A stretch of 64,000 bases of DNA from Halopelagius inordinatus (GTDB lineage: Archaea > Halobacteriota > Halobacteria > Halobacteriales > Haloferacaceae): the NCBI RefSeq assembly GCF_900113245.1, contig NZ_FOOQ01000001.1, positions 1,240,001-1,304,000 of the forward strand. Direction: 5' to 3'. The notes under the pieces are model-generated. The model was not told the DNA's origin and did no database searches. It worked only from the letters and a program-made list of their open reading frames with translations. Position 1 is the stretch's first letter. Each line of letters opens with the position of its first letter. A program made the translations under genes and the position numbers. Shown here piece by piece: positions 41,686 through 49,392 of this stretch.

Positions 41686-42956
41686 GCGCCCACCTCCTCG
41701 CGGAGGGCGGCGGCGCGTTCGGCCGGGTCGTCCGCCGTCTCCTCGAACTCGTTGGCTTCGAGGTTCGCGCCGTAGTCGTCCACAGAGAGGTTGCCGCGGA
41801 TGCGGAACTCGCGCCCGACGACGGTGTCTCGGATATCGTCGGCGACGACTTCCTTGTCCATCGCCTCGCGAGCCTGTTCCATCGCCTCGTCCATCGTCCC
41901 GCCGTACAGCGTCTCCGTCAGGTCGCGGTCCAAGACGACGGTGACCGTCCCGGTGCCGTCGTCGAGGATGGCCTTCACGCGCATGTCGTCTTCGCCCGCC
42001 ACGTCGCCGTGGGAGCGACACTGGCCGTTCTGCAGGACGCGCCCGCAGTCGGGGCAGCGTTCGATGAGGCCGGAGCCGTCGCGGACTTCGAGCAGGTTGC
42101 CCGTCACCTCGACGTCGAACATCCCGCCGGAGCCGACCGCTTCGCCGATTCCCATCCGCGGGGCCGATTCGTTGACCGTCACCTCCCGACCCACGGGCGT
42201 GACCGTGGTGAACTCCGAGAGGTTTATCTGAGGGACGCCGCGGAACTCGCGGGCGTACACGTCCTCGAACCGGAGGTCAGCGCTCTCCCGAAGGTCGGAG
42301 CGCGCCCCCCAGTCGGTGAAGGGGAGGCGGCCCGTCTCGTCGGCGACGACGCCCGACCGGATGAGCGTCTCGCCGTTGCGACCGTCTATGGTGCGTTCCT
42401 CGGATTCGAGGACGCGGACTTCGACCGTCCGGCCGCGGTCACCCGCGCGGACGTTCACGAGGTCGGTCTCCCCGCCCACGTCGTACGGCGTCTCGACGGG
42501 CGTCGTCTCGACGGCGACGGTGGAACTGGACCCGAGGTTCAGTTCCGGTTCGCCGTCCCACTCGCGGACGCCCGCGTTGCCGACGGTGACGGAGTCTCCG
42601 GGTTCGAAGCCGAAGTCCTCCCACGCGGTGTAGGATATCTTTCCCGTCTCGTCCGCGAGTTCGCCCTCTCGGATGGTCTGTTCTTCGCCCTGATAGCGAA
42701 TCGAGCGTCGGCCGACGGTCAACACGCGCGCGGTGACGGTGACGTTTCCGTCCTCGGTGGTGATGTCCGCGATATCGCGCGAGGTGGGGGACCCCCCGCT
42801 ACCTCCGGAGTCGCCGCCGTGCTTGCGTCGGATGCTCTGTTTCGCCTCGTCTATCGGGACGCTGTACTCCAAGAGGTTCTGTAGGTCGGATTTGACCTCC
42901 GCTTTGTCTACGCCGAGGGTGGAGGCGAGTTCCTCGGCATGGTCGTCTACGTCCAT
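41682..42956 (-). CDS. rpa1: Replication protein A, large subunit (RPA1)
   Basis: A 424-residue single-stranded-DNA-binding protein with three OB folds (about 60-160, 165-270, 280-400) after a short helical N-terminus. Between the second and third OB folds a zinc finger, CPDC...CRSHG (about residue 305-322), is visible. It protects ssDNA in replication and repair. Operon order rpa1, rpap1, phosphoesterase with overlapping starts and the presence of Lhr downstream make a replication/repair cluster. The alternative, an rpa2 gene, is less likely because rpa2 is usually alone. Confidence 0.93.
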   Translation of the reverse strand: MDVDDHAEELASTLGVDKAEVKSDLQNLLEYSVPIDEAKQSIRRKHGGDSGGSGGSPTSRDIADITTEDGNVTVTARVLTVGRRSIRYQGEEQTIREGELADETGKISYTAWEDFGFEPGDSVTVGNAGVREWDGEPELNLGSSSTVAVETTPVETPYDVGGETDLVNVRAGDRGRTVEVRVLESEERTIDGRNGETLIRSGVVADETGRLPFTDWGARSDLRESADLRFEDVYAREFRGVPQINLSEFTTVTPVGREVTVNESAPRMGIGEAVGSGGMFDVEVTGNLLEVRDGSGLIERCPDCGRVLQNGQCRSHGDVAGEDDMRVKAILDDGTGTVTVVLDRDLTETLYGGTMDEAMEQAREAMDKEVVADDIRDTVVGREFRIRGNLSVDDYGANLEANEFEETADDPAERAAALREEVGA

Positions 42957-43103
42957 CGCCTGAAGATTCGCTCTCGTACCGTAAAAAGGGTTTCCGGCGC
43001 AGGGTCGCGGTCACCGCTCACCCCCTCGCGAACCCGTCGCGAGGTGGGCCACGAGTCGCCGAGAGCACGAACTGCTAAGTGACGGGGCGACGGTTGGCAA
43101 CGT
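42957..43103. promoter_or_regulatory. Divergent promoter region of rpa1 and the repeat-protein gene
   Basis: 147 bases between divergent genes. The rpa1 side has a short CGTAAAAAGGG element on the plus strand (about 42978-42990), which reads CCCTTTTTACG towards rpa1 and lies about 25-30 bases from its ATG. The other side is GC-rich with CTAAGTG near 43075. No gene is present. Confidence 0.45.
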
Positions 43104-43523
43104 ATGGCAGCGTCACCAGACGAAAACGACGAAGAGGAGGACGCGGAGTCCGTCACCTTCAGCTTCGAGGTGAAAGACGGGAAGACGGAACTGACGATGC
43201 GCGGTGACCGAGATACGGCGGTCATCGTCCGGTCCGAGTCCGGGGAGCGAATCTACCTCCCGCCCGAAGATTTCGACCGGGACGCGAAACAGAGAGACGA
43301 CAGCCCCTATCAGTCCCCCAGTTCCGACAGCCCGTACCAGTCTGCGGAGGCCGACAGCCCCTATCAGTCCCCCAGTTCCGACAGTCCCTATCAGTCTGCG
43401 GACACCGACAGCCCGTACCAACCCGCGCGGCAGAGTCTCCCGAAGGAGGGCCTCGTGCCGACGGCGGACGGCTATCGCATCCGCCACCCCGAACCCGTGA
43501 CGGACGTTCGCGTCCTGCGGTGA
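43104..43523 (+). CDS. Repeat-containing acidic protein, unknown
   Basis: A 139-residue soluble protein. The N-terminal 65 residues are an acidic beta-rich domain (SVTFSFEVKDGKTELTMRGD, then AVIVRSESGERIYLPPEDF). Residues 66-110 are five copies of a nine-residue DSPYQSPSS/DSPYQSAEA-type unit, and the last 30 residues return to ordinary sequence (GLVPTADGYRIRHPE). A partner for an unstructured linker is likely. The start is the ATG at 43104 and the repeats are in phase, so the frame is real. Function unknown. Confidence 0.75.
   Translation: MAASPDENDEEEDAESVTFSFEVKDGKTELTMRGDRDTAVIVRSESGERIYLPPEDFDRDAKQRDDSPYQSPSSDSPYQSAEADSPYQSPSSDSPYQSADTDSPYQPARQSLPKEGLVPTADGYRIRHPEPVTDVRVLR
43299..43433. 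repeat. Five tandem 27-bp coding repeats
   Basis: Units at 43299, 43326, 43353, 43380 and 43407, each 27 bases. Units 1 and 3 are identical over all 27 bases; units 2 and 4 differ from each other by a few bases and unit 5 is the most diverged. Alternation of two unit types (SPSS-ending and SAxx-ending) suggests duplication of a 54-base double unit. Confidence 0.85.
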
Positions 43524-43572
43524 GGCGGCGGGGAGACCGGTCGAAGATGCGAGCGTCGCTTTTTCCGTCCGT

Positions 43573-44622
43573 TCAGGCGATTCGGTCGTAGAACTCGAGG
43601 GTCTGGTCGACGACTTCGTCCCACGTCAGCGGTTCGTACTCCGGCGGCCCTTCGAGCGAGAGACCGTACTCGATACCGTCGGCGATGGAGTGCGAATCGG
43701 GTTCGACTTCGATGACGCAGTCTTCGGGTAACACCTCCGCGGCACCGCTTTCGGTGGCGACGACGCGCGTCCCCACAGAGAGCGCTTCGACGATGGTGAT
43801 GCCGAACGGTTCCGACAACGACGGCGAGACGAACAGGTCGGCGGAGGCGTAGTAGTCGCCGAGTTCCTCCTCGGGGACGTATCCGACCCACTCGATTCGG
43901 TCCTCCACGCCGAGCAGTTCCGCGAAGCGCTTCAGTTGGCCCGTCAGGTGGCCGGACCCGCCCATCACCAACGTCACGTCGTCGCGGTCGAGTTTCTCGA
44001 GGGCGTAGACGAGATGCGAGATTCCTTTCTGGTCTGTGTGTCTTCCGACGAAAAAGATCATCTCGCCGTCGATGCCGAGTTCCGCCTTCAGGTCGCGTCC
44101 GGTCGTATCGACGGTGGAAAAGCCGTTGTAGATGACGTCGGGCGTCTTCCCGTACTCGTCGTTGACCTTGTTCGCGAGGAGTTCGCTCACCGCCAGCAGG
44201 TGGTCGCAGCGTTCGACGACGCGGCGTTCCGTCTCTTTCTCCCGTTTGGGTGGGTCGATGTTCCGGTCCGACGACAGCGAGTGGAACGTCGTCACCCACT
44301 CGACGTCGGCGTCGTCGTTCGACTTCGCCCGCGACCCGGGACCGTACCCGAACCAGTCGTGCGTGTGAACGATGTCCGCGTCTTCGGCGCGTTCCGCGAA
44401 GGTCGAACTGAGCCGACCGATACGGGTGATGATGTCGCCGTCGCCGGTGGGGACGCCGATGATATCTTCGCGTCCCTCCGGGGCGTACTCGGCCGGAAGC
44501 ACCAACTCGATGTCGGCTCCCTTCGCTTGCATTCCATCGAACAACTCGCCGACGTGCGTGTCGAGTCCACCGCTCACGTTGGGAGGGAACCCCCAGCCGA
44601 GCATCAGGATCTTTGGCGACAT
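43573..44622 (-). CDS. Glycosyltransferase family 4 protein
   Basis: A 349-residue GT-B-fold enzyme. N-terminal LMLGWGFPPNVSGGLDTHV is the acceptor-side glycine loop; DIVHTHDWFGYG is conserved in this group. The C-terminal domain has FFVGRHTDQKG, VMGGSGHL and the donor-binding SEPFGITIVEAL (E-x7-E type). It would transfer a sugar from a nucleotide-sugar donor to an unknown acceptor, possibly in glycogen-like or surface-glycan synthesis. The ATG is at 44622; the long upstream open frame is antisense to the riboflavin gene. Confidence 0.9.
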   Translation of the reverse strand: MSPKILMLGWGFPPNVSGGLDTHVGELFDGMQAKGADIELVLPAEYAPEGREDIIGVPTGDGDIITRIGRLSSTFAERAEDADIVHTHDWFGYGPGSRAKSNDDADVEWVTTFHSLSSDRNIDPPKREKETERRVVERCDHLLAVSELLANKVNDEYGKTPDVIYNGFSTVDTTGRDLKAELGIDGEMIFFVGRHTDQKGISHLVYALEKLDRDDVTLVMGGSGHLTGQLKRFAELLGVEDRIEWVGYVPEEELGDYYASADLFVSPSLSEPFGITIVEALSVGTRVVATESGAAEVLPEDCVIEVEPDSHSIADGIEYGLSLEGPPEYEPLTWDEVVDQTLEFYDRIA

Positions 44623-44716
44623 ATGTGCGCCACAATACCACGATAGCGTATATAATTGCTGTCCGTCCGGTCGCGGGACCGAAACTCGGATACGCCGATG
44701 CACACCTGATAGAACT

Positions 44717-45385
44717 ATGCACGTCGTCGTCAACGCCGCGACGAGCGTCGACGGGAAACTGTCGAACCGCCGCCGCGAACAGGTCCGAATAAGCGGCGAG
44801 GAGGACTTCGCCAGAGTCCACCGGGTCCGCGCGGCGAACGACGCCGTCCTCGTCGGCGTCGGCACCGTCTTGGCCGACGACCCGCATCTCACGGTAGACG
44901 ACGAGTCGCTTCGAGCGAACAGGCGGGCGGACGGTCGGCCGCCGAACCCGGCCCGCGTCGTCGCGGACTCCCGCGGGCGGACACCGACGGACGCGCGGAT
45001 TCTGGACGACGCGGCGGCGACGTACGTTCTCGTCTCGGACGCCGCGCCCGAACGCAGAATCGACGCGCTCGAATCGGCGGGCGCGACAGTCGTCGTCGCG
45101 GGCGACGAACGCGTCTCCCTTCCCGAAGCGTTCCGGTCGCTCGAATCTCGCGGCGTGGCGTCGGTGATGGTCGAAGGCGGCGGGGAAGTCATCTTCTCGC
45201 TGTTCGAGGCGGGGATGGTGGACGAACTGAGCGTCTACGTCGGATCGCTCGTCCTCGGCGGACGCGACGCGCCGACGTTGGCCGACGGCGAGGGGTTCAC
45301 AGACGACGGTACGGCCCTCTCGCTTCGGGAGGTAGAGCGTCTGGACGACGGCGTCCTTCTATCGTACGACGTAGTGCGAGAGTGA
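44717..45385 (+). CDS. Pyrimidine reductase of riboflavin synthesis (RibD C-terminal type)
   Basis: A 222-residue NADPH-dependent reductase for the 2,5-diamino-6-ribosylamino-pyrimidinone phosphate step of archaeal riboflavin and F420 synthesis. Visible features are the N-terminal NAATSVDGKLSN, a VGVGTVLADDPHLT segment, a MVEGGGEVIFSLF motif near residue 155 and an extended SLVLGGRDAPT. No deaminase domain is fused to it, unlike bacterial RibD. Start ATG at 44717. It is divergent from the glycosyltransferase gene. Confidence 0.9.
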   Translation: MHVVVNAATSVDGKLSNRRREQVRISGEEDFARVHRVRAANDAVLVGVGTVLADDPHLTVDDESLRANRRADGRPPNPARVVADSRGRTPTDARILDDAAATYVLVSDAAPERRIDALESAGATVVVAGDERVSLPEAFRSLESRGVASVMVEGGGEVIFSLFEAGMVDELSVYVGSLVLGGRDAPTLADGEGFTDDGTALSLREVERLDDGVLLSYDVVRE

Positions 45386-45444
45386 CTCGGGGTGACGCGA
45401 GGGCGAGTCTCGGACGGTCGTGCGGAGAGCGGACAGAGACGCTC

Positions 45445-45456
45445 AATAGTTAAGGC
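45445..45456 (+). promoter_or_regulatory. TATA-like element for the thioredoxin gene
   Basis: AATAGTTAAGG lies about 25-30 bases before the ATG at 45479 in a GC-rich setting, as expected for a short-leader or leaderless transcript. Confidence 0.45.
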
Positions 45457-45478
45457 AGTCCCGACTGTACGTCTCTCT

Positions 45479-45817
45479 ATGAGTACACCCGAATCAACCG
45501 GCAGTCCCGTCCACGTCGAGAGCGCAGCACAGTTAGAGGAACTGGTCGCCGAGAACGACGTCGTCCTCGTCGACTACCACGCGGACTGGTGCGGACCGTG
45601 CAAGATGCTCGAACCGACGGTCGAAGAGATAGCCGCGGAGACGGACGCCGTCGTCCTGAAGGTGGACATAGACGAACTGCAGGAACTCGCCCAAGAGCAG
45701 GGAATCCGCTCCGTGCCGACGCTTCAGTTCTACGCCGACGGCGAACAGGCAAAGCAGGTCATCGGCGTGCAGGACAAAGACGACTTAGTCGCGATTATCG
45801 ACCAACTGTCGAACTGA
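45479..45817 (+). CDS. trxA: Thioredoxin
   Basis: A 112-residue thioredoxin. The redox site is WCGPC with C38 and C41, preceded by the classic VLVDYHADW strand; SVPTLQFYADG contains the cis-proline. It reduces protein disulfides in the cytosol. I used ATG at 45479 (MSTPESTGSPV); an upstream in-frame codon would place the TATA-like element inside the gene. It follows the riboflavin reductase on the same strand with its own promoter. Confidence 0.93.
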   Translation: MSTPESTGSPVHVESAAQLEELVAENDVVLVDYHADWCGPCKMLEPTVEEIAAETDAVVLKVDIDELQELAQEQGIRSVPTLQFYADGEQAKQVIGVQDKDDLVAIIDQLSN

Positions 45818-45836
45818 ACGGCTTTTCGAGAGGCCC

Positions 45837-46019
45837 TCAGAGGCGTCCGACGGTCACGTCGTGACCCGTCTTCTCGTCGTGCCGAGTCGCCGCGTCGCGC
45901 GCCTCGTCCGCGTCCGTCTCCAGCGACTCTACCCGACAGTCGTGACAGACGACGTGGTAGTATCCGGGGGCCGCTTCTCCGTTCGACTCGTTCTCCGGTC
46001 TGCGGTGACTCCGTGACAT
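45837..46019 (-). CDS. 60-residue CxxC zinc-binding protein, unknown
   Basis: Reads MSRSHRRPENESNGEAAPGY, then YHVVCHDCRVESLETDADEARDAATRH and DVTVGRL at the end. One CxxC pair (C25/C28) and two histidines (about 46 and 53) could bind zinc, as in small C2H2-like haloarchaeal proteins. It is convergent with thioredoxin and follows nifU on the same strand, but has its own AT-rich promoter with TTATATTCAG about 35-40 bases upstream. No specific role known. Confidence 0.72.
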   Translation of the reverse strand: MSRSHRRPENESNGEAAPGYYHVVCHDCRVESLETDADEARDAATRHDEKTGHDVTVGRL

Positions 46020-46084
46020 TTTGTTCCCGGACGACAAGTCATACTGACTGAATATAAGTAAACGCAGCATATTTCGGGCGTCGC

Positions 46085-46101
46085 CCGACCGCATCGGTCG
46101 G
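46085..46101 (-). terminator. Hairpin downstream of the NifU-like gene
   Basis: CCGACCG/CGGTCGG pair perfectly over 7 bases with loop CAT, 32-48 bases after the NifU stop on the minus strand and just upstream of the next gene's TATA-like element. A GGGCG/CGCCC pair lies beside it. It may separate the two transcripts. Confidence 0.35.
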
Positions 46102-46132
46102 TAGTCACCACCTACGGTGTCGAATGCGGTGC

Positions 46133-46468
46133 CTAGAACGGGGCGTCCGACCGACTCCGCTCGAAGGGGTCGCTCTCCGCGTCCGCCTCGTAGTCGAACG
46201 CCCCGCCGGTCGAAACGTGGACGTCCGACACCGCCTCGAACTCCGCGACCATCCGCGACTTCAGCGCTTGGACGGTCATCGGCGAGATGCCGCACCCCGA
46301 ACACGCGCCGGTGAGCGAAATCCAGACCGTTCCCGTCTCCTCGTCCACGGCGTCGATTCCGGCGGCCCCGCCGTGCATCTGTATCTGCGGGAAGTTCCGC
46401 CGCACGAACAGGTCGATTCGCTCTTCGAGGCTCTCCTCTGCCCCGTCGGGCGTCGATTCGATACTCAT
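46133..46468 (-). CDS. NifU-like Fe-S scaffold (C-terminal domain type)
   Basis: A 111-residue protein with the Fe-S cluster site CSGCG (C56, C59) in [19 protein letters not shown], which is the NifU C-terminal/NfuA domain. The N-terminal part is a helical [21 protein letters not shown]. It probably builds or transfers [4Fe-4S] clusters, for example to clients such as the XPD-like helicase (inference). ATG at 46468. Confidence 0.9.
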   Translation of the reverse strand: MSIESTPDGAEESLEERIDLFVRRNFPQIQMHGGAAGIDAVDEETGTVWISLTGACSGCGISPMTVQALKSRMVAEFEAVSDVHVSTGGAFDYEADAESDPFERSRSDAPF

Positions 46469-46603
46469 ACCGACGCGGAGGACGCCGGGCGATATAGCGC
46501 TTCGCACCCCGGTCACGGCGGATTCGACGCGTCGGTAGTCGCCGCCCGAGGGCGCGACGTGTCGGTATCGCGGACGACGCCCCGTCGGTCCAGTCGGGGA
46601 GGG

Positions 46604-46613
46604 CTTTTTAATT
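46604..46613 (+). promoter_or_regulatory. TATA box of the SBDS gene
   Basis: CTTTTTAAT lies about 25 bases before the ATG at 46634, a clear leaderless-type haloarchaeal promoter in otherwise GC-rich DNA. Confidence 0.55.
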
Positions 46614-46633
46614 CGGGACGAGTATCTACCCGT

Positions 46634-47359
46634 ATGATTTCACTCGACGAGGCGGTCACCGCCCGACTCGAATCGCACGGCGAACGGTTCGAGGTTCTCG
46701 TAGACCCCGACGCGGCACTGGATATAAAGCGCGGCGAGTTCGACGGCGAGTTAGAGGACGTCATCGCCGCAGAGGACGTGTTTGAGGACGCCTCTCGGGG
46801 CGACAGACCGGCCGAGACGGACTTAGAGGAGGTGTTCGGAACGACCGACCCGATGGAGATAATCCCCGAGGTGGTCAGACGCGGGGAGATACAGATCACG
46901 GCCGAGCAACGCCGCGAGATGCAAGAACAGAAGCGAAAACAGCTCATAAACCGCATCGCGCGCAACGCGGTCAACCCGCAGATGGACAACGCGCCGCACC
47001 CGCCCGAACGCATCGAACGCGCGTTGGAGGAAGCCGGGTTCAAAGTCGACCCGATGGAGAAGGTCGAATCGCAGGTCGACGACGCTCTCGACGCCCTCAG
47101 ACCGGTCATCCCCATCCGATTCGACGAGGTGACGATAGCCGTCCAGATTCCCGCGCAGTACGCCGGGAAGACGCAGGCGCAGGTCCGCGAGTACGGGAGT
47201 CTCGAACGCGAGGAGTGGCAAAACGACGGGTCGTGGGTCGGCGTCGTCACGTTCCCCGCCGGGATGCAGAACGACTTCTACGACATGATAAACGACATGA
47301 CATCGGGCGAGGCGGAGACGCGAATCGTCAAGGACAAAGACGACCTGAAGACGCGGTGA
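46634..47359 (+). CDS. sbds: Ribosome maturation protein SBDS
   Basis: A 241-residue three-domain protein of the Shwachman-Bodian-Diamond family. Domain I ([25 protein letters not shown]) and the [33 protein letters not shown] segment (domain I/II boundary) are well conserved. [16 protein letters not shown]-type helix and the C-terminal [15 protein letters not shown] beta domain follow. It helps ribosomal large-subunit maturation and release of aIF6 (eukaryotic role, known for the family). Strong TATA box upstream. Confidence 0.95.
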   Translation: MISLDEAVTARLESHGERFEVLVDPDAALDIKRGEFDGELEDVIAAEDVFEDASRGDRPAETDLEEVFGTTDPMEIIPEVVRRGEIQITAEQRREMQEQKRKQLINRIARNAVNPQMDNAPHPPERIERALEEAGFKVDPMEKVESQVDDALDALRPVIPIRFDEVTIAVQIPAQYAGKTQAQVREYGSLEREEWQNDGSWVGVVTFPAGMQNDFYDMINDMTSGEAETRIVKDKDDLKTR

Positions 47360-47409
47360 CCGTCGGACCGCGGGCGTAATCGCCGTCCGGAGTCGAAGCC
47401 GAACGCGGA

Positions 47410-47742
47410 CTATCCCTTCTTGAAGCCGACGAGGAATCCGCCGGTAAAGCCCGCCGAAACCGAGAGCGTAGAGAGGAAACTGCTCAGCCAATCGGGCGGC
47501 GCGCCCGTCGCGGCGTCCTGCGACTTCGTGACGAGTCCCGCAGAGAGGCGTTCCCAGTCCACGGTGAGGATGCCCCGCGATTCGAGGAACTTGAACACGG
47601 CGAGTTCGACGCCGACGATGACGGCGACGAGTTTCGCGACTTTCTTCGCCGCGAAACCGATGACCCCGCCGATGACGGCACCGCTCCCGAAGTCGATTCC
47701 GAGAGCGGTCGGGTCGAGTGATAGTTGCAACGGGTCGGACAT
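47410..47742 (-). CDS. FUN14-family membrane protein
   Basis: A 110-residue protein with two to three membrane helices: GSGAVIGGVIGFAAKKVAKLVAVIVGVEL (about 19-47) carries the Gly-rich FUN14 pattern with GFAAKKVAK, and the C-terminus ends SAGFTGGFLVGFKKG. In eukaryotes FUNDC1 acts in mitophagy; the archaeal role is unknown. A TATA-like CTTATAC lies about 25 bases upstream, with a palindrome (TGACTGACCAGTCA) directly behind it. Confidence 0.85.
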   Translation of the reverse strand: MSDPLQLSLDPTALGIDFGSGAVIGGVIGFAAKKVAKLVAVIVGVELAVFKFLESRGILTVDWERLSAGLVTKSQDAATGAPPDWLSSFLSTLSVSAGFTGGFLVGFKKG

Positions 47743-48048
47743 ACGACGTTCTCACTCGTCACGGTATAAGATGTTTGTGGTGACTGACCAGTCAGAAGGT
47801 AGATATTTAATCGAGAGCGCGTGGTAGCGGGGAACATACAAGGCGTTCGGCATCCAAACGGGGATATGGTCGTTACCGCACAGAACGCCGCGTCTCGAAC
47901 GGGGGTGCCGAAGTAACATCTCCTCTCTACGTCGGTCCGGCGGCGTCCGAGGAGGGTTCAAGTGCGTCGAACCCTTCAGTTCGAACCGAACCGTGAAGGC
48001 AATATTTGCGACCGCGACCGGTCCGACGCGGACGGGCCGGGTGGTCAG
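47743..48048. other. Divergent regulatory region between FUN14 and hflX
   Basis: About 306 bases without a supported gene. From left: TATA box of FUN14 (47763-47770, minus), a palindrome at 47781-47794, an AGATATTTAAT element on the plus strand (about 47802-47812), then a stretch with a GGGTTC/GAACCC pair (about 47955-47976) and finally a CAATATTTG element about 45 bases before the hflX ATG. The only start codon that gives a short frame (16 codons) is not convincing. Confidence 0.45.
47781..47794. promoter_or_regulatory. Palindrome TGACTGACCAGTCA (operator candidate)
   Basis: Perfect 6-base arms TGACTG/CAGTCA with a 2-base centre, placed directly upstream of the FUN14 TATA box and about 10 bases before an AT-rich element facing hflX. 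Location at a divergent promoter is typical for a dimeric repressor site. Confidence 0.4.
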
Positions 48049-49374
48049 ATGAATCACGGAACGAGAGCGGTCGTCGCAAAGCGAGTCGACGAGGGGACGG
48101 CCGACCTCTCGGAGATAACCGACCTCGCGCGCGCCGCCGGATACGACGTCGTCGGTGAACTCACACAGAGTCGCGACGAGGACGCCGCGTTCCACTTCGG
48201 CGAGGGCAAAGTAGAGGAGTTAGCGACGCTCATGGCCGACGTCGACGCCGCGGCGGTCATCGTCGACAACCGACTCGGCCCCTACCAGACGTTCAACATC
48301 GGGGCGAAACTCCCCGACGGGACGGAGGTGATCGACCGCTTTACGCTCATCTTGGAGATATTCGGCCAGCGAGCGAACACGCGGAAGGCGCAACTGCAGG
48401 TCGAACTCGCGGAACTCCGGTACGAACTGCCGCGCGCGGAGGCGAAGGCGTCTCTCGCGACGCGCGACGAACGGCCGGGGTTCATGGGTCTCGGCGAGTA
48501 CGACCAGTCGCGCGAACAGGACATCAAAGCCCAGATATCCCGCATCAAGCGCGAACTCGACTCCATCGCCGACAAAGAGGAGACGCGCCGAGAGGAACGT
48601 CGCGAGTCGGGGTTCGACCTGGTCGCTCTCGCGGGCTACACGAACGCCGGGAAGTCCACGCTGATGCAACGACTCGCCGAGGACCTCGAAGTCGGGCAGA
48701 ACGAGGACTTGCACCCCGACTTGGAGACGACCGCCGAGTCCGAGGACCGACTGTTCACGACGCTCGGGACGACGACGCGCCGCGCCGACACCGGGACCCG
48801 AAACGTCCTCTTGACCGACACCGTCGGGTTCATCTCGGACCTCCCGCACTGGTTGGTCGAGTCGTTCAAGTCCACGCTCGACTCCGTCTACCGCGCTGAC
48901 CTTGTCCTCCTCGTCGTGGACGCCTCGGAACCCGTCGACGAGATGCGCGAGAAACTCGTCACCTGCCACGACACGCTGTACGAGCGAAACGAAGCGCCCA
49001 TCGTGACGGTGCTGAACAAGTGCGACAAACTCGACGAGGGCGAACTCGAAGAGAAGACGGACGCTCTCAGCGCACTCGCGCCGAACCCGGTGGTCGTCTC
49101 GGGCCTCACCGGCGAGAACGTCGCGGAACTCTGCGACCGAATCGAACACGAACTGCCGCCGTGGGAGAGAGAGCGACTGCTCCTCCCGATGAACGACGAC
49201 GCGATGAGTCTCGTCTCGTGGGTCCACGACCACGGACACGTCGAGAGCGAAGAGTACGAGGGCGACCAGGTGTTCTTGGAGTTCGAGGCCCAACCGGCCA
49301 TCGTGGAGAAAGTCCGCTCGAAGGCGGCGAACCTCCGACAGGCGGAGACCGACGGCGTCGTCGATTCGCCGTAA
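48049..49374 (+). CDS. hflX: GTPase HflX
   Basis: A 441-residue ribosome-associated GTPase. N-terminal nucleotide-binding-like domain (VVGELTQSRDEDAAFHFGEGKVEEL; DNRLGPYQTFNI), a long coiled-coil region (about 95-190; QLQVELAELRYELPRAEAKAS), then the G domain: G1 GYTNAGKST (196-204), G3 DTVGF (about 261), G4 NKCD (about 323). It acts on stalled or hibernating ribosomes in bacteria. The start is ATG at 48049 (MNHGTRAVVA); upstream in-frame start is inside the regulatory region. Confidence 0.93.
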   Translation: MNHGTRAVVAKRVDEGTADLSEITDLARAAGYDVVGELTQSRDEDAAFHFGEGKVEELATLMADVDAAAVIVDNRLGPYQTFNIGAKLPDGTEVIDRFTLILEIFGQRANTRKAQLQVELAELRYELPRAEAKASLATRDERPGFMGLGEYDQSREQDIKAQISRIKRELDSIADKEETRREERRESGFDLVALAGYTNAGKSTLMQRLAEDLEVGQNEDLHPDLETTAESEDRLFTTLGTTTRRADTGTRNVLLTDTVGFISDLPHWLVESFKSTLDSVYRADLVLLVVDASEPVDEMREKLVTCHDTLYERNEAPIVTVLNKCDKLDEGELEEKTDALSALAPNPVVVSGLTGENVAELCDRIEHELPPWERERLLLPMNDDAMSLVSWVHDHGHVESEEYEGDQVFLEFEAQPAIVEKVRSKAANLRQAETDGVVDSP

Positions 49375-49392
49375 TCGCCCGCGACTCGTTTT

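Noticed and set aside
43299-43433. 27-bp repeats as a CRISPR array
   Set aside because: Units are contiguous with no spacers and lie in frame inside a coding region.
47950-48000. tRNA-like GTTCGAA and GGGTTC motifs before hflX
   Set aside because: No acceptor or anticodon stem can be formed around them; only isolated short pairs.
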